From Alligator mississippiensis (Eukaryota > Chordata > Crocodylia > Alligatoridae), in NCBI RefSeq assembly GCF_030867095.1, contig NC_081828.1:201001-265000 (forward strand): 64,000 nucleotides of DNA, written 5' to 3'. Position 1 is the stretch's first letter. The number at the start of each line of letters is the position of its first letter. The notes below the pieces were generated by a model. It searched no databases and had not been told where the DNA came from. It worked only from the letters and a program-made list of their open reading frames with translations. The translations under genes were made by a program, and so were the position numbers. Positions 10,105 through 22,200 of this stretch are shown piece after piece.

Positions 10105-11262
10105 TAGATTCATAGATGCTAGGGTCGGAAGGGACCTCAATAGATCATTGAGTCCGAACCCCTGCATAGGCAGGAAAGAGTGCTGGGTTCAGATGACCCC
10201 AGCTAGATACTCATCTAACCTCCTCTTGAAGACCCCCAGGGTAGGGGAGAGCACCACCTCCCTTGGGAGCCCGTTCCAGACCTTGGCCACTCGAACTGTG
10301 AAGAAGTTCTTCCTAATGTCCAGTCTAAATCTGCTCTCTGCTAGCTTGTGGCTATTATTTCTTGTAACCCCCGGGGGCGCCTTGGTGAATAAATACTCAC
10401 CAATTCCCTTCTGTGCCCCCGTGATGAACTTATAGGCAGCCACAAGGTCGCCCCTCAACCTTCTCTTGCGGAGGCTGAAGAGGTTCAGGTGCCCTAGTTT
10501 CTCCTCATAGGGCTTGGCCTGCAAGCCCTTACCCATACGAGTGGCCCTTCTCTGGACCCTCTCCAGGTTATCCACATCTCTCTTGAAGTGCGGCACCCAA
10601 AACTGCACACAGTACTCCAACTGCGGTCTGACCAGCGCCCGATAGAGGGAAAGTATCACCTTGGATCTGTTCGTCACGCATCTGCTGATGCACGATAAAG
10701 TGCCATTGGCTTTTCTGATGGCTTCGTCACACTGCCGGCTCATGTTCATCTTGGAGTCCACTAGGACTCCAAGATCCCTTTCCACCTCTGTGCCACCCAG
10801 CAGGTCATTCCCTAGGCTGTAGGTGTGCTGGACATTTTTCCTCCCTAGGTGCAGCACTTTGCATTTCTCCTTGTTGAATTGCATTCTGTTGTTTTCTGCC
10901 CACTTGTCCAACCTGTCCAGGTCTGCTTGTAGTTGTTCCCTGCCCTCCGGCGTGTCCACTTCTCCCCACAGTTTTGTGTCATCTGCAAACTTGGACAGAG
11001 TACACTTCACTCCCTCGTCCAAGTCGCTGATGAAGATATTGAAGAGTATCGGTCCAAGGACCAAGCCCTGGGGGACCCCACTGCCCACACCCTTCCAGGT
11101 CGATACAGACCCATCCACTACGACTCTCTGGGTGCGACCCTCCAGCCAATTCGCCACCCACCGGACTGTGTAGTCATCCAAGTCACAACCTCTTAACTTG
11201 TTCACCAGTATAGGGTGGGATACCGTATCGAAGGCCTTCCTGAAGTTTAAGTATACGACATC
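10105..11262 (-). mobile_element. Young CR1 LINE, 5'-truncated, inserted in an older LINE
   Basis: The 3' end is at the low coordinate, with the typical atagattcatagatgctagg tail. A 338-codon frame (10,189-11,205) is open from DVVYLKFRKAF-type text upstream through FADDTKLWG to FKRRLDEYLAGVI, unlike most copies in this window. Good frame retention suggests it is one of the younger copies. A short direct repeat, ACATCA, flanks it and fits a target-site duplication. Confidence 0.92.
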
Positions 11263-11850
11263 AGCTCAGCACGTAGTGACTAAAACAGCCAATAAAATGT
11301 TAGGCATCTTTAAGAAGGAAACTGAAAATAGAATGGAGAACATCATCATGGCATTATACAAATCCATAGCACATCCACGTCTTGAATACTGTGTGCAGTT
11401 CTGGTCCCACATCTCAAAAAGCATGTAGTAGATTTAGAAAAGGTACAGAGAAGGGCTACCAAAATGATCAGGGGCATGGAGCAGTTGCGATACCAGGAAA
11501 GACTACAAAAGCTAGGACTCTTCAGTTTGGAAAGAAGGCTGAAGAGGGATAGCATAAAGGTATATAAAATAATGAAGGGTGTGGACAGGTTCAGAAAGGA
11601 ACTGCATAAATTCTTGGCTGATAGATCTATTAATGGCTATTGAACAGAATGGCTGGAGACGCTTCCACTGGCATCACTAACCCAATAAGTGGTGGATGCC
11701 ACAAATGGTATTGAACAGGGGACAGATCACTTAAGATATCCAGTTCAGTGACCTCCCTGTACAGCATCTACTTCTGCCACTGGCAAAGCTGGAATACTGG
11801 GCTAGATGGACCACTGGTCTTGCAGTCTGGCACTTCTTATGAGAGTTAAT
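11263..11850 (+). mobile_element. Older CR1-like LINE, right part
   Basis: Fragments include NKMLGIFKKETENRMENII, then LEYCVQFW. They end in a 3' part with CTAGATGGACCACTGGTCT, reminiscent of the L3 or old CR1 tail. It completes the element begun at about 9,745. Confidence 0.75.
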
Positions 11851-12636
11851 TAAAAGAAAATGTTTCAAATCTGACATTTTTCTCCCCGAGATGCACTGCT
11901 CTGCAGTGGTGGAAGTCTTTCCTTCTGCTGGACAGTGAGAAACCCTAGGAGGCTTTTTGCCTCTTTTGCTGCAGCAATTCTGGACAGCAATTTGGGGTGG
12001 ATTCCAGCAGATAGACATTCAGCCCTCAAGTGAAAGAAGAACCCTGCAGAAAAGTGTTCGGTTGCCAGATGAATCGCACAAAAGCATCCATGAAAATTCA
12101 CAGCCATCCCGGATGCAAAGAGCATTCACGTGCAAAAAAGGCAAAGGGGTGAGAAGGCTTCTGCACATGTCTGGAAGGAAGCATAGGTGTGCCTGTGTTC
12201 TGTGAACCCTTGTTCTGTGAGACAGGATTACAGCTTCCTGAAAGAAAGCAGGTTCTCTGGAAGTGCGCGTGGGGAGCAGGAGTGAGTGTGTGTAAGAAGC
12301 GGGGGGTGGGGGCAGGAAGGGAGGGTGAATGTTACTTCATGAGAGTGCCACATGGGCAGGATACATGCACCCAATGTAGTGCTGCCCTCTTACCTCACCA
12401 GGGTACAACTGGACCTGAGACCTGCTCTGCTGGCACTAAACCGAAGTGCAGTCATTGCAGGAGCAGAGGCAACTGGTGGTGCACCTTGAAGCTCACCTTC
12501 CCTTGCATGTAGCCCTGTTGTCATGACAGGCATCCCGCAACTCTGCCCACAAGTTTGTTCCCACCTCTAACCACAACAGACTCCAATGGCAACATCAGCT
12601 AAAAATAAATAAATAAATACAAAATCATGGGCCCTT
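11851..12636. other. Gene-free spacer downstream of PIF1
   Basis: No repeat or exon recognised. The spacer ends with the probable PIF1 polyadenylation signal. Confidence 0.4.
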
Positions 12637-12642
12637 TTTATT
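12637..12642 (-). terminator. Probable PIF1 polyadenylation signal
   Basis: AATAAA on the minus strand lies about 590 bases past the PIF1 stop codon. It is the first canonical hexamer I noticed downstream. Confidence 0.5.
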
Positions 12643-13226
12643 GAATCTAAAAGTTTTTCAAAATTGAGAGGATTTATGATTTCACCTAATTTCACCAAAT
12701 ACTGCAAGTGCTGAGCCCTGCCCACAGCCAGGGGAGAAAGGCAGGGGGTACAAAGTACTGCAAGCAGCACGATGCTGCACTCAATGGCCTACAGAGCAAC
12801 AGCCAGAGGGTGGCTCGTGCAGAGCCAGAGCTAGCCTGCTTGCAGCAGAGAAGCAAGCTCCAGCTGTTCAACAGCATCTCTTCTGTGCAACAACGCCCCC
12901 ACCCCTCCCCAAGCTAGCAGCTCTTAAGAAGAAGAAGTCCTCCATGATACCAACTTGGCCTCTTCTAAGTCCCAAGGCTCACAACTGCACATATCAGGAA
13001 GAGAGAGTATAGAGACACTGCCTCCCACTCTGGACAGGCACAAGATGAGTTTTCTCCAGAGAAAATGTTATCAGCCAAAACATCTGAATGTTTCATACTG
13101 TGGCTCCAAATCCACACATGACCACGAGGAAGCAAACACATTCCAAGAACTATGGGATTCCACCTGCAGCAAGAGATTCTTGACAACAGAGCAGTCCTTG
13201 CTGTGTCTGAGGTAGCCCATCTGTCC

Positions 13227-16200
13227 TCAGCTGGATTCCCAATTCTCCTTCTCATCGGTGTCAGCATACCTGTGTAGAGGTGCCTGGGGGGGAGGGAGAG
13301 CCATGAGATACCCAGTGAATCATTTTCTTTTCAGTCCTTCTGCAGAAGTGGAGGAGGGGGGAGATTATGCCCAGTCCCCCGTGCCCCCCTGCCTTTCTAT
13401 ACAGTGGGTCAGGCAGTGGGGTGCAATCTAAACCCAACTCATAGCATTGGACATACCCTTCATGGTGCCCTGGTCTACTTCCCTCTCCCTTGACCCCTTC
13501 CTCCAGCAGTTCTGTCCTTTTGGTCACTACCAGCTGCTTCTCCACTTCCCAAGGGAGACCATTTCAACCTGTGCTCATCTGAGCACCTCTGCCTCTGGCT
13601 GCAACAGGCTCAAGAAGACATCTGCTTGTGCAGGTTACCTGTATGAGAATTTGGTCCCTTCGCAGCTGACTGTAGAACTGCAGCACTTGTGGGTTGGCTT
13701 TCACAACCTTGGGATCAAAGTCCAGGACACGGAGGCCCTTGAGGCTCCGAGCTCGGGAAAGGGCCACATAAGCCTGGCCACTTTCAAAGACACGAGACAG
13801 GGAGATCTCCACACAGTCCAGCGACATGCCCTAGTGCAGGAGATATGCAGCAAAGCTAGTTACAAAGCGAATGGGCTTGCACCATGAGAGCCACCCAGCA
13901 CGCCCAGGGCCTGGCCTCAGTACCTACTAAGCCTGGGCTCTAACAGGGAATGCCAGGAGGGAGACACTCCAGCTGAGAGCCACACCTCCCCAGCCACAGA
14001 GCTGAGGTAGCACAGCCACATAGCTGGGTCTCCTGGACACTGCATCCTATCCTCTTTTGGGCAAGGCACTCCTCACTCCCAGCCCTATCTCAAGAAGCAC
14101 CTGAGTTTAGTGACAACATCTAAGGATGCAGACCTCTATACACATCCACAGGACACCCAGCAGTAATGCACAGATCTTGTATGATCACCACCTGCTTTGG
14201 GCTGGAGTGGTAACAGCACAGAGGACACTTCACGTCTCACAATAACCAGCACACCCAGTCCAATCACACTGCATCCATCTGTGTCACTATCCGTGGGCTG
14301 CCACACCTGGGGGTTGACTTTCACAACACTGAGCCCAAACTCCACCATACATGACTTGTTGCAGAAGCCACGCTGTACAGAGAATGCCTGTCAGCAAACT
14401 TAAGCACTCACAGAATCAGAGGAAAGGGCCTTGAGGGTTTTCTGGGCCAACCCTCTGCCCATACACATTAATGCTATGCCACCATCAGCCCTGTCGAATG
14501 CTTATCCAGCCTTCTATTGGAAGCCTCCAGCAAACCCACTCCCCTGGGCACGCTGTGCCACTGCTGTGCTCTCCTAAGAGCAAGGAAGTTTTTCATGAGA
14601 TCTAATCTAAATCTCCTTTGCTGCAATTTAAAACCACTCCTTCATGTCCTGCTCTCAGAACCAAGGAAGAGAATAGTTGTTCTCCCTCTTCTTTACATAA
14701 GCTTTTCAGAGTTGAAGACAGCCATCACATCCCTCTTGATCTCCTTTTTTTTCCAAGCTAAACACAGCTAGTTTTCTTAACCTCTCCTCATTTGGCTGCC
14801 TACCAACCCCTTTACAATTTTCATTGCTCACCTCTGGACCCACTCCAACTTCTTCCATAAAAACATGGAGCTCAGACCTGAATCCAATGCTCTAAAATTA
14901 GCATTTCTCAACCCATCGATCGCAAGAATATATGAAAGGGACATGAACAAACTTTAAAAACAGATTCTCTTTTAAAAGGAGAAAAATGTGGAAAGGCATG
15001 GCCTGTTCCTTGCGTGGTTTTTCCCTGCTTGCCCCCTCCCCACCATGCCCCACACACTGCGGGGCTGAGGGCGAAGGGCAGCAGGCCAGGAATGAGGGGC
15101 ACTGGGTCGGGGCTAGCCATTGATGTTTACAAATGGGTCCTGGTACAAAAAAGGTTGAGAACCACAGCTCTAAATGAGGCTTAACCAGTACCAGATACAA
15201 ATATGGACTGGGGAATGACTAGCTGGACTGCAGCACTATAAAGATCTGGGGGTTCCAGTGGACCAAAAGGTGAATATGAACCAACTGTATGCTCTTTTTG
15301 CAAAAAAAGCCAACAGAATCTTGGGTTGTATTTGACAGGAGTGTCACTTGCAAATCAAGGGAAGTGATTCTTCTGCTCTATTCAGCACTGGTAAGGCCTC
15401 ACCTGGAGTTCTGTGCCCAGTTTTGGGCCCCACAATTCAAGAAGGATGTGGACAGTCAGGGAAGAGTCCAGTGCAGAGCAACAAAAACGATTAGGGATCT
15501 GACAATCAAGACTTAATGAGGAAAGACTGAAAGAGCTAGGGTTCTTCAGTCTGGAGAAGTCTATGGGGGGATTTGATAGTCTTCAAATACCTGAAGCACA
15601 ATTACAGAGAGGGTAGAGATGGGGTTTTCTCTGTGGCTGTAGGGGACAGGACCAAGAGCACTACCCTCAAGCTTCAGTAGGGGAAATTTAGGTCAGAGAT
15701 TTGGAGGAACTTTCTGCCTCTGATGGTGGTCAAACACTGGAACAAACTGCCTGGAGAAGCAGTAGAATCTCCATCCCTGGAAATGTTCAAGAGCAGGTTG
15801 GACAGACACTTGACTGGGATAGTTTAGTCAGGGGATCCCGAGATCCCTTGTAGTTCAACTTTCTTTTGATTCCAAGTAGAGTGGCACTGTCATGTCCTGT
15901 GTCTTGCACCAAAAAGTTCTGTTCATACAGACCTACATTATATTTGGGGTTTTTTTGCTATCTCCTGTTGAATCTATGACCTACGCAAACCACAAACCCT
16001 CCTCAGCAATTCTGCTGCCAGCAGTTATCTTCCATTCTGCATTTGTGCTTTTGGTCATTCTTCTAAGTGTAGCAACTTGCATTGGTTCACAATGAATTTA
16101 ATTCTGTTGTCTAGTCTAGCTCCCCAGTCCGTTCCAAATGTTCACAATCCTTCCTATTTTCATGTCATCTTCAAGCTTGATCAGGAGATTCTCTGTTCTG

Positions 16201-19200
16201 GTATACTGTCTCTAGCCCAGCTTTTCAATCCATCAAGATCTTTCTAAATTCTACTCCCATCCTCCCAAGGGTTTAGTCCTTCCCATTTTCTCATCATCTG
16301 CAAGCTTAAATCAGGAGATTCTCTATCCTGGCATCCAAATAAATGAAAACCTGTTAAAAAGCACCAGATCCAGGCCAGCCCCCTGTGGAACTTCCTCCAT
16401 TCTGACATGGAAGCATTTATAATTAATTACTCTTTGCTTGTGATTACTGAGCCAATGTATCTACCGTACAGTAATTTTATCTAGCCCGCATATCTCCAGT
16501 TAACTTGTGAGAAGGTCAGGCAAAACCTTAACAAAAGTCTCACTAAAGTCCAAGTACATTATTTACACGGCATTCACTTCATCCACCCAACTGCTTACTT
16601 CAAAGGAGGAAAGCAAGTTGGTTTGGCACAATCTGTTCTTAGCAAGTCCATGGTGGCTGCAAGTGATCAGTCTTTCCTCCTCCAGACACTTACAAACCAA
16701 CTTTTTTATGATTTGGTCCAGTAACTTCAACCTTGGTTGGGCCAAAATGCACCCCCTGCAGAGGACAGAGAGCAGTTTCCCCCAAGGATACTGAGCAGGT
16801 GTTTTCTAGCCACTGGGGTTCTGGCTCAGACCCTTCAGGGCCAATGTCCCAGCCACTCTGATGACTGACACCACAATAAAGGGCAGAGAGAAAGTCAAGG
16901 AGTTTCACATCACGTCACATCCCTGATCCATGTGACACAGAGCTTCCTTCCCCTACTGCCTGGACAGGCACCTCTGGTCTCCCTTCTCACCCGACCTGTG
17001 ACAGAGAATCCCAGTGCAAGTACACTAACCTGGCTCTTGTGGATGGAAATAGCCCAGGCCAATTTTAGGGGCAACTGCTGGCGACTCAAATGAACGCCAG
17101 AAGGCCCTTTGAAGATCCATCGCTCCAGCTTGATGACCTCTGTGACCCCACAAAGGAATCTCACCCTAGGAAGCCCTGCAGGTACAAGGACAGGGTAGTC
17201 AGAGCAGGAATTCCTGTATGCAGTCCCCCGTCCCTGCCCTCCCACTTTCCAAGCTTCAGGGCTGTATAGACACACACATGCTCTGGGTTCCTCTCTACTC
17301 TCAGACTAGCTGTTGCTGGAGTAAAGCACTCCTGAAAGGCACGCAGAAGATGGCCTTAAGCCAGAGATTTAGCAGGACTCTGCCTGCAGAAAGCTGTGCT
17401 GCTGGAAAAAGTAGGAGCACGCACAGCCAGAGTGAATGAACACAGCCATGCACAGAATGACAAGGGCACACAGCTACCCCGACAAGCCACCCTGGCTGGG
17501 GACAGGGTCCAGCTCTGGTTCTCAGGGTGAAGAGAGCCTCATTCGGTGAAGAAGGCTGCTTCCTCCCTATCTTCCCACCATCCCTGAGAGCAGGTGCTCC
17601 TACGCATTGCCCATGAGACCAGCAGCAGCAGTGAAAGTAGCCACAAGCACATCATACGACGACTCACCTTTCCCTCCAGCTTCAAATTCAACGACAACCC
17701 CGCGTGCCCCATTCACCAGGCCCCGAGACACATCCAAATTCTTGGTAAGCATCACCTGGAGGTGGAGAAGGAAGATGCCTGGAGGAGTCTACTCATGGTC
17801 CTGCCTTGCAGGAACATTCAACTCCCTACCTCCCCCAGGCCTCATCCTGGACAAGCACCACAGTGTGGCAGATGGCCAAAGCTGCTGCAGGGCTCAGCAG
17901 GACTGGATGGTACCCATCCTGAAGCCCCCACCTCACTGCCAGATCCTCAGCCACAGTCCCTGGAAGGTCCAATCCTGCAAAGATGCTGTCAGACATCTGT
18001 GAGCAGGTTCTGGCCACAGCCCCATCAACTGCCACTCTTGCCCTGTTCCCATGCTACTGCAGTTATGGAGTTTTGAAGAGCCTGGGAACGGCCAAGAAAG
18101 AAGCCTCCTGGTTTGTACAGCACAGGGTTGCTACACGTTGCCGTATGTGGCCCCCACAAACCCTATCCACCAGCGATGAAAGAGCAAAGCTGAAGCACAC
18201 GGTGCTACAGCACTTTGAGCTTTGCTGCTACCCACAGACAGGCCAGAATGGACTGCTCATCTCAGCTGCGAGCTGAGCAGATCTGAATTTGGCTAGCACA
18301 TGCCAGGTTTTCTGCAGCCCAGCAGGAAACAATCAGGTCCATAGAGAAGAGTCACCCGAGTCCAATGCTCAAAGGATGCTGGCATCTTCAGACTGAGCCC
18401 AGTGGATCTCTTCTGTCTGTATCAGATTCTAGGCAGGAAGGACACTAGGAATGCATGCAACAGCTCTGTCTGAGCTCTGTCCCACTCCACACCCAGCCCA
18501 TAACTGCGCTGTCCCTAGGGGAGAGCGAATTGGGGCGACCGCTCTGGATCCCGCAGAGCCAGGCAGAGCGCTGGCTCCACGCCCAGTCGTTCACTCCCCC
18601 CACTCCTCCTGCTGCCATCACTGCCAATGGTGGCGGCAGCTTCTTTGGGTCCGGGGCCTGTGGGATCAGAGTGGGGGTGGGGCCCCGCATGGGCTGATTT
18701 GCCCTGGGCCTCGTACTCTACTCGGGTTGCCTCTGGCTGGGATCTACCCACATGTTGCCCCAATCACCTGTTCCATCTGCCTTGGGTGCCCACAGCATGT
18801 GCACACACTTACCTGGGCTCCAGGCTTCAGCTCAATGTGGTGACCTACTGGACACTGGGCATCAATTAATTTGGCCAGCATGGGGTCGCTGTCCACAGCC
18901 TCAAAGCAGCGTCTCTCTCCTGGGAGGGGAAAGGCAACACATCATAGGAACATGGGATTGTGTGTGCAGGGAGAGCAGCACTCCTGAGCCATAAAGTCCC
19001 ATTTCCCGTGCCTACAGGTGACCCTTTATCCAAAGATCCCAAATACTGCCCAGTCCAACCCCTCACATGCCACAGCCACAAAGCACATCAGAGCCAAAAC
19101 CCAACTTGCCCTGCTGCCTGTCACAGGTACAAAGCCAGGGAGATAAGCATACAGCTAAGGTATTGGCACCGCACTGGCAGAGGAGGGAGTGGTTCATATG

Positions 19201-22200
19201 TACTACAAAACTCCGAGGAAGTGGTACCCCCGGCAGCCAGTTGACGAACCAGGCAGGGGAGGGTGTCTCCTGCACATGGCAGCAAAACCGGAAGTGCCAG
19301 CAGTGCATGGCAGCACCAAAAACAAAAGTACTGGCAGCGCATGGCATGCAGCGCCGCAGTGCTGGTGGCCCCGCCCCCCGATTCTCCAAGCCACTGCCGC
19401 ATAATAGCCCCTGGGGCCTTCCCAAGTACCCCCCAGTTGACAACCCCTGCCCTGTGCTATCATATCATCTCTCTCAATAAGCTTGCTGTGTTTAATCTTA
19501 AAGAGATTCAGGGTCTTTGCTCAGAGAACTGTTCTCCTAAGCTAACTAGAAACATTTTTATTTTCAACCTATAGTTGTTCATAACCCATTTGTAATACTG
19601 TGTCAGTACTGTACCTTAGTTTAAATAGCTCCTCTCCCTCCCCAATATTCACCACATGAAAGTTTATAAAGAGCAATCTTATGCCTCGCAAAACAATCTT
19701 ATGCCTTCATTTTACTCCGCTAAACAAGCCAAGCTCTTTTAGCCTTCTCTCACAACAGAGGTTCATCCTTTCTACCTGTTCCAGCTTAAATTAATCTTCT
19801 CTGAACCCTGGTGACCAAAGGACAAGTGCAAAGTCCTGTACTTGGGCCAAAATAATCACAAGTCCAAATACAGACTGGTGTGACCAGCCAGGCTGCATAC
19901 TGCAGAGAAGGTGGGTTACAGCAGACTAGAAGCTGAATATGAGCCAACAATGTGCTCCTGTTGCAGAAAAGACCTGCTGGGTTGCATTAACAGGAGTGGC
20001 ACTTACAAATCAAGGAAAGCAATTCTTCCACTCTATTCAGCACTGATGGAGGTCTCACTTGGAGCACTGTGTCCAGTTTTGGGTATTCATGCTTATCCTC
20101 TAATTGACCAGTACACTCCAGCCCCTCTTTCTACATTGCCATCAGTAGGCAAGTCCCATCTTACTAACAATAATCACTTGTATGAGTCTCTAGGCACCCA
20201 GACTATTGGGTTCACATCATGCCAGAACCAGGACTGGTTCGACACTCACAATCTCAAGCAGAAATGTGCAGCCTTCATCGCCTGGCAAAGCCACCCATGA
20301 ACCCAGCAAAAGACAGCAGTGTACCACCAGCTGAAGGCTGAGGTCCAGCGATGCATCCATGACATAAAGAACAACTGGTGGGTGGAGAAGGCACACATGG
20401 ATCCAGGGCTATGCCGACCAGCATGACATGTGTAACTTCTTCCAGGCTACCAAGACAACTTACGGAGCCTGAACAACAGCCAGCACGGCTTTGTCCTGGG
20501 TAGGTTGTCTTACCAATCTCATCTTCTTCTATGACCAGGTCTCTCACCACCTGGACATGGGAGACGAGGCAGACATTATATACCTAGACTTCCAAAAGGC
20601 TTTTAATTTAGTGTCCAATGATATCCTTGTGGGAAAACGAAGAGATCAAATGGGAGGATCACCGGACCAGCGTGAGCGTCCTCCATAAAGCTGCATCCAC
20701 CAGCACTGAAGCCTTACTCTTGAGAAATCAACTCCAATGAACGGGCCACTGCATCCAGATGTCCAACAACCACCTCCCTCACCAGATTCTCTTCTCCCAG
20801 CTCTCCGTTGGCCAACATTCAAAGAGCAGCCAAAGGAAACGGTACAAAGACACGCTCAAAGTTGCCCTCAAATGCGGTGGCATTGACACCAATGTCTGGG
20901 AGGAACAAGCTGCTGACCATTTGGCATGGTGCCACCTGGCCCACCAAGGCACACCCCACTTTGAGGCCAACAACTCAATACCGAGGCATAATGGTGGCAG
21001 TGAAGGAAGGAGAAGGAGACCAACCCAGGGCTGCAAATCCCACTCCCCTGCGCAAAAACATGCCCTCATTGCCAAAGAACGTGTGCATCCAGATCAGGCT
21101 CCTCAGTCACCTGAGGACATTATCCTCAACTTCAAGGGACCACCAACGACATAATTGATGGAAACTCCCTGGAAAAAGGGTTCCTGGAATCACTCTGCTG
21201 AGGGCTTTGAAGAAAAAGGCTGAACTGCCTCTATCTGGGATGGTTTGGGAACGAGGAACTTTGCCACTGTACAGGGGCTAGAAGAGATGACCCATGAGGC
21301 TGGGATTCTATAATACCGATGGCATAGCTCAGACTGCCACATCAGAGGCATTCAGGGACTCCCTAGGCAGGGCTGATCCCACAATCGCTCTCACCCCAAC
21401 AGTAACTCCTGCATAGTAGAGCTGCTCGTGGGGCACTCACCTGGCAGCTGCTGTAGTCGCCTCTCATTTGTCAGCTCCACATCATCCTTGTGTGTGCAGA
21501 GCCGCGTGGCCAGGATCCCATCCCTCTCAACCCTGTTGGCAGCCGTCTGGGTCAGCTGCCAAGTGACCTCGTCTGGGCACCTGGTGAAGAGTCAGGGAGG
21601 CACTGGTAACAGGAACCAGCCGAAAGCAAAGCCCAAAGGCATCAGCTGGACATGACAGATGCAGAATAGCAACCTCCCCCAAAGCTCCTGGGCAGAGCCA
21701 GCTGGTGGGAGGAAAGTTAAGACAGCCTGCACATTCAAGTCCTGCTGTCCTCACTTTCCACCACAACACTCATGGGATGCAAGGATAAGCAGCCAGATCT
21801 GAAACACTGGTGGGGACAGGCCCTGAGCCTGCCTCACCTGCCCAGGCGGACTGCACGCAGGAGTGAGATGAAGGCCTTGTCAGTCTGTCTCCGCACCTCT
21901 GTCAGCTCCATGTTCACATGGATACACTTCCTCCAGCTCTTGGCCTGCAAAGAAATCACTTGCTCACCACAAGCTGACTGAGACTGCAGCCTGAGGTGGA
22001 AGCAGGGGCTAGGACATCATACCTGGAAGCAGAACTTGATTTGGTCATTGCCCTTGCAGACTGGGGGCAGCTGCAGGAAGTCCCCACAGATGATCAGCTG
22101 TATGCCTCCAAAGGGGTCATCCCGTTTCCTGACTGCTCTGCAGGGGACGCAAGGAGAAGAGGTCAATGTGAACGCCCACCCAGTGCAAGCCTGCATTGAA

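Noticed and set aside
13227-13269. Alternative PIF1 last-exon acceptor 14 bases further downstream
   Set aside because: It would stop after two codons. The acceptor giving a start at 13,283 follows a long pyrimidine tract and yields [18 protein letters not shown], ending like other PIF1 proteins.
13564-13830. PIF1 frame running on past the exon 11 donor ([11 protein letters not shown]...)
   Set aside because: The exon ends at a good donor (CAG|GTAAC at 13,639/13,638). The continuation is intron.
16181-16330. Exon-like duplicated segment
   Set aside because: It lies within an ancient L3/CR1-like fragment. The duplication is repeat-internal.
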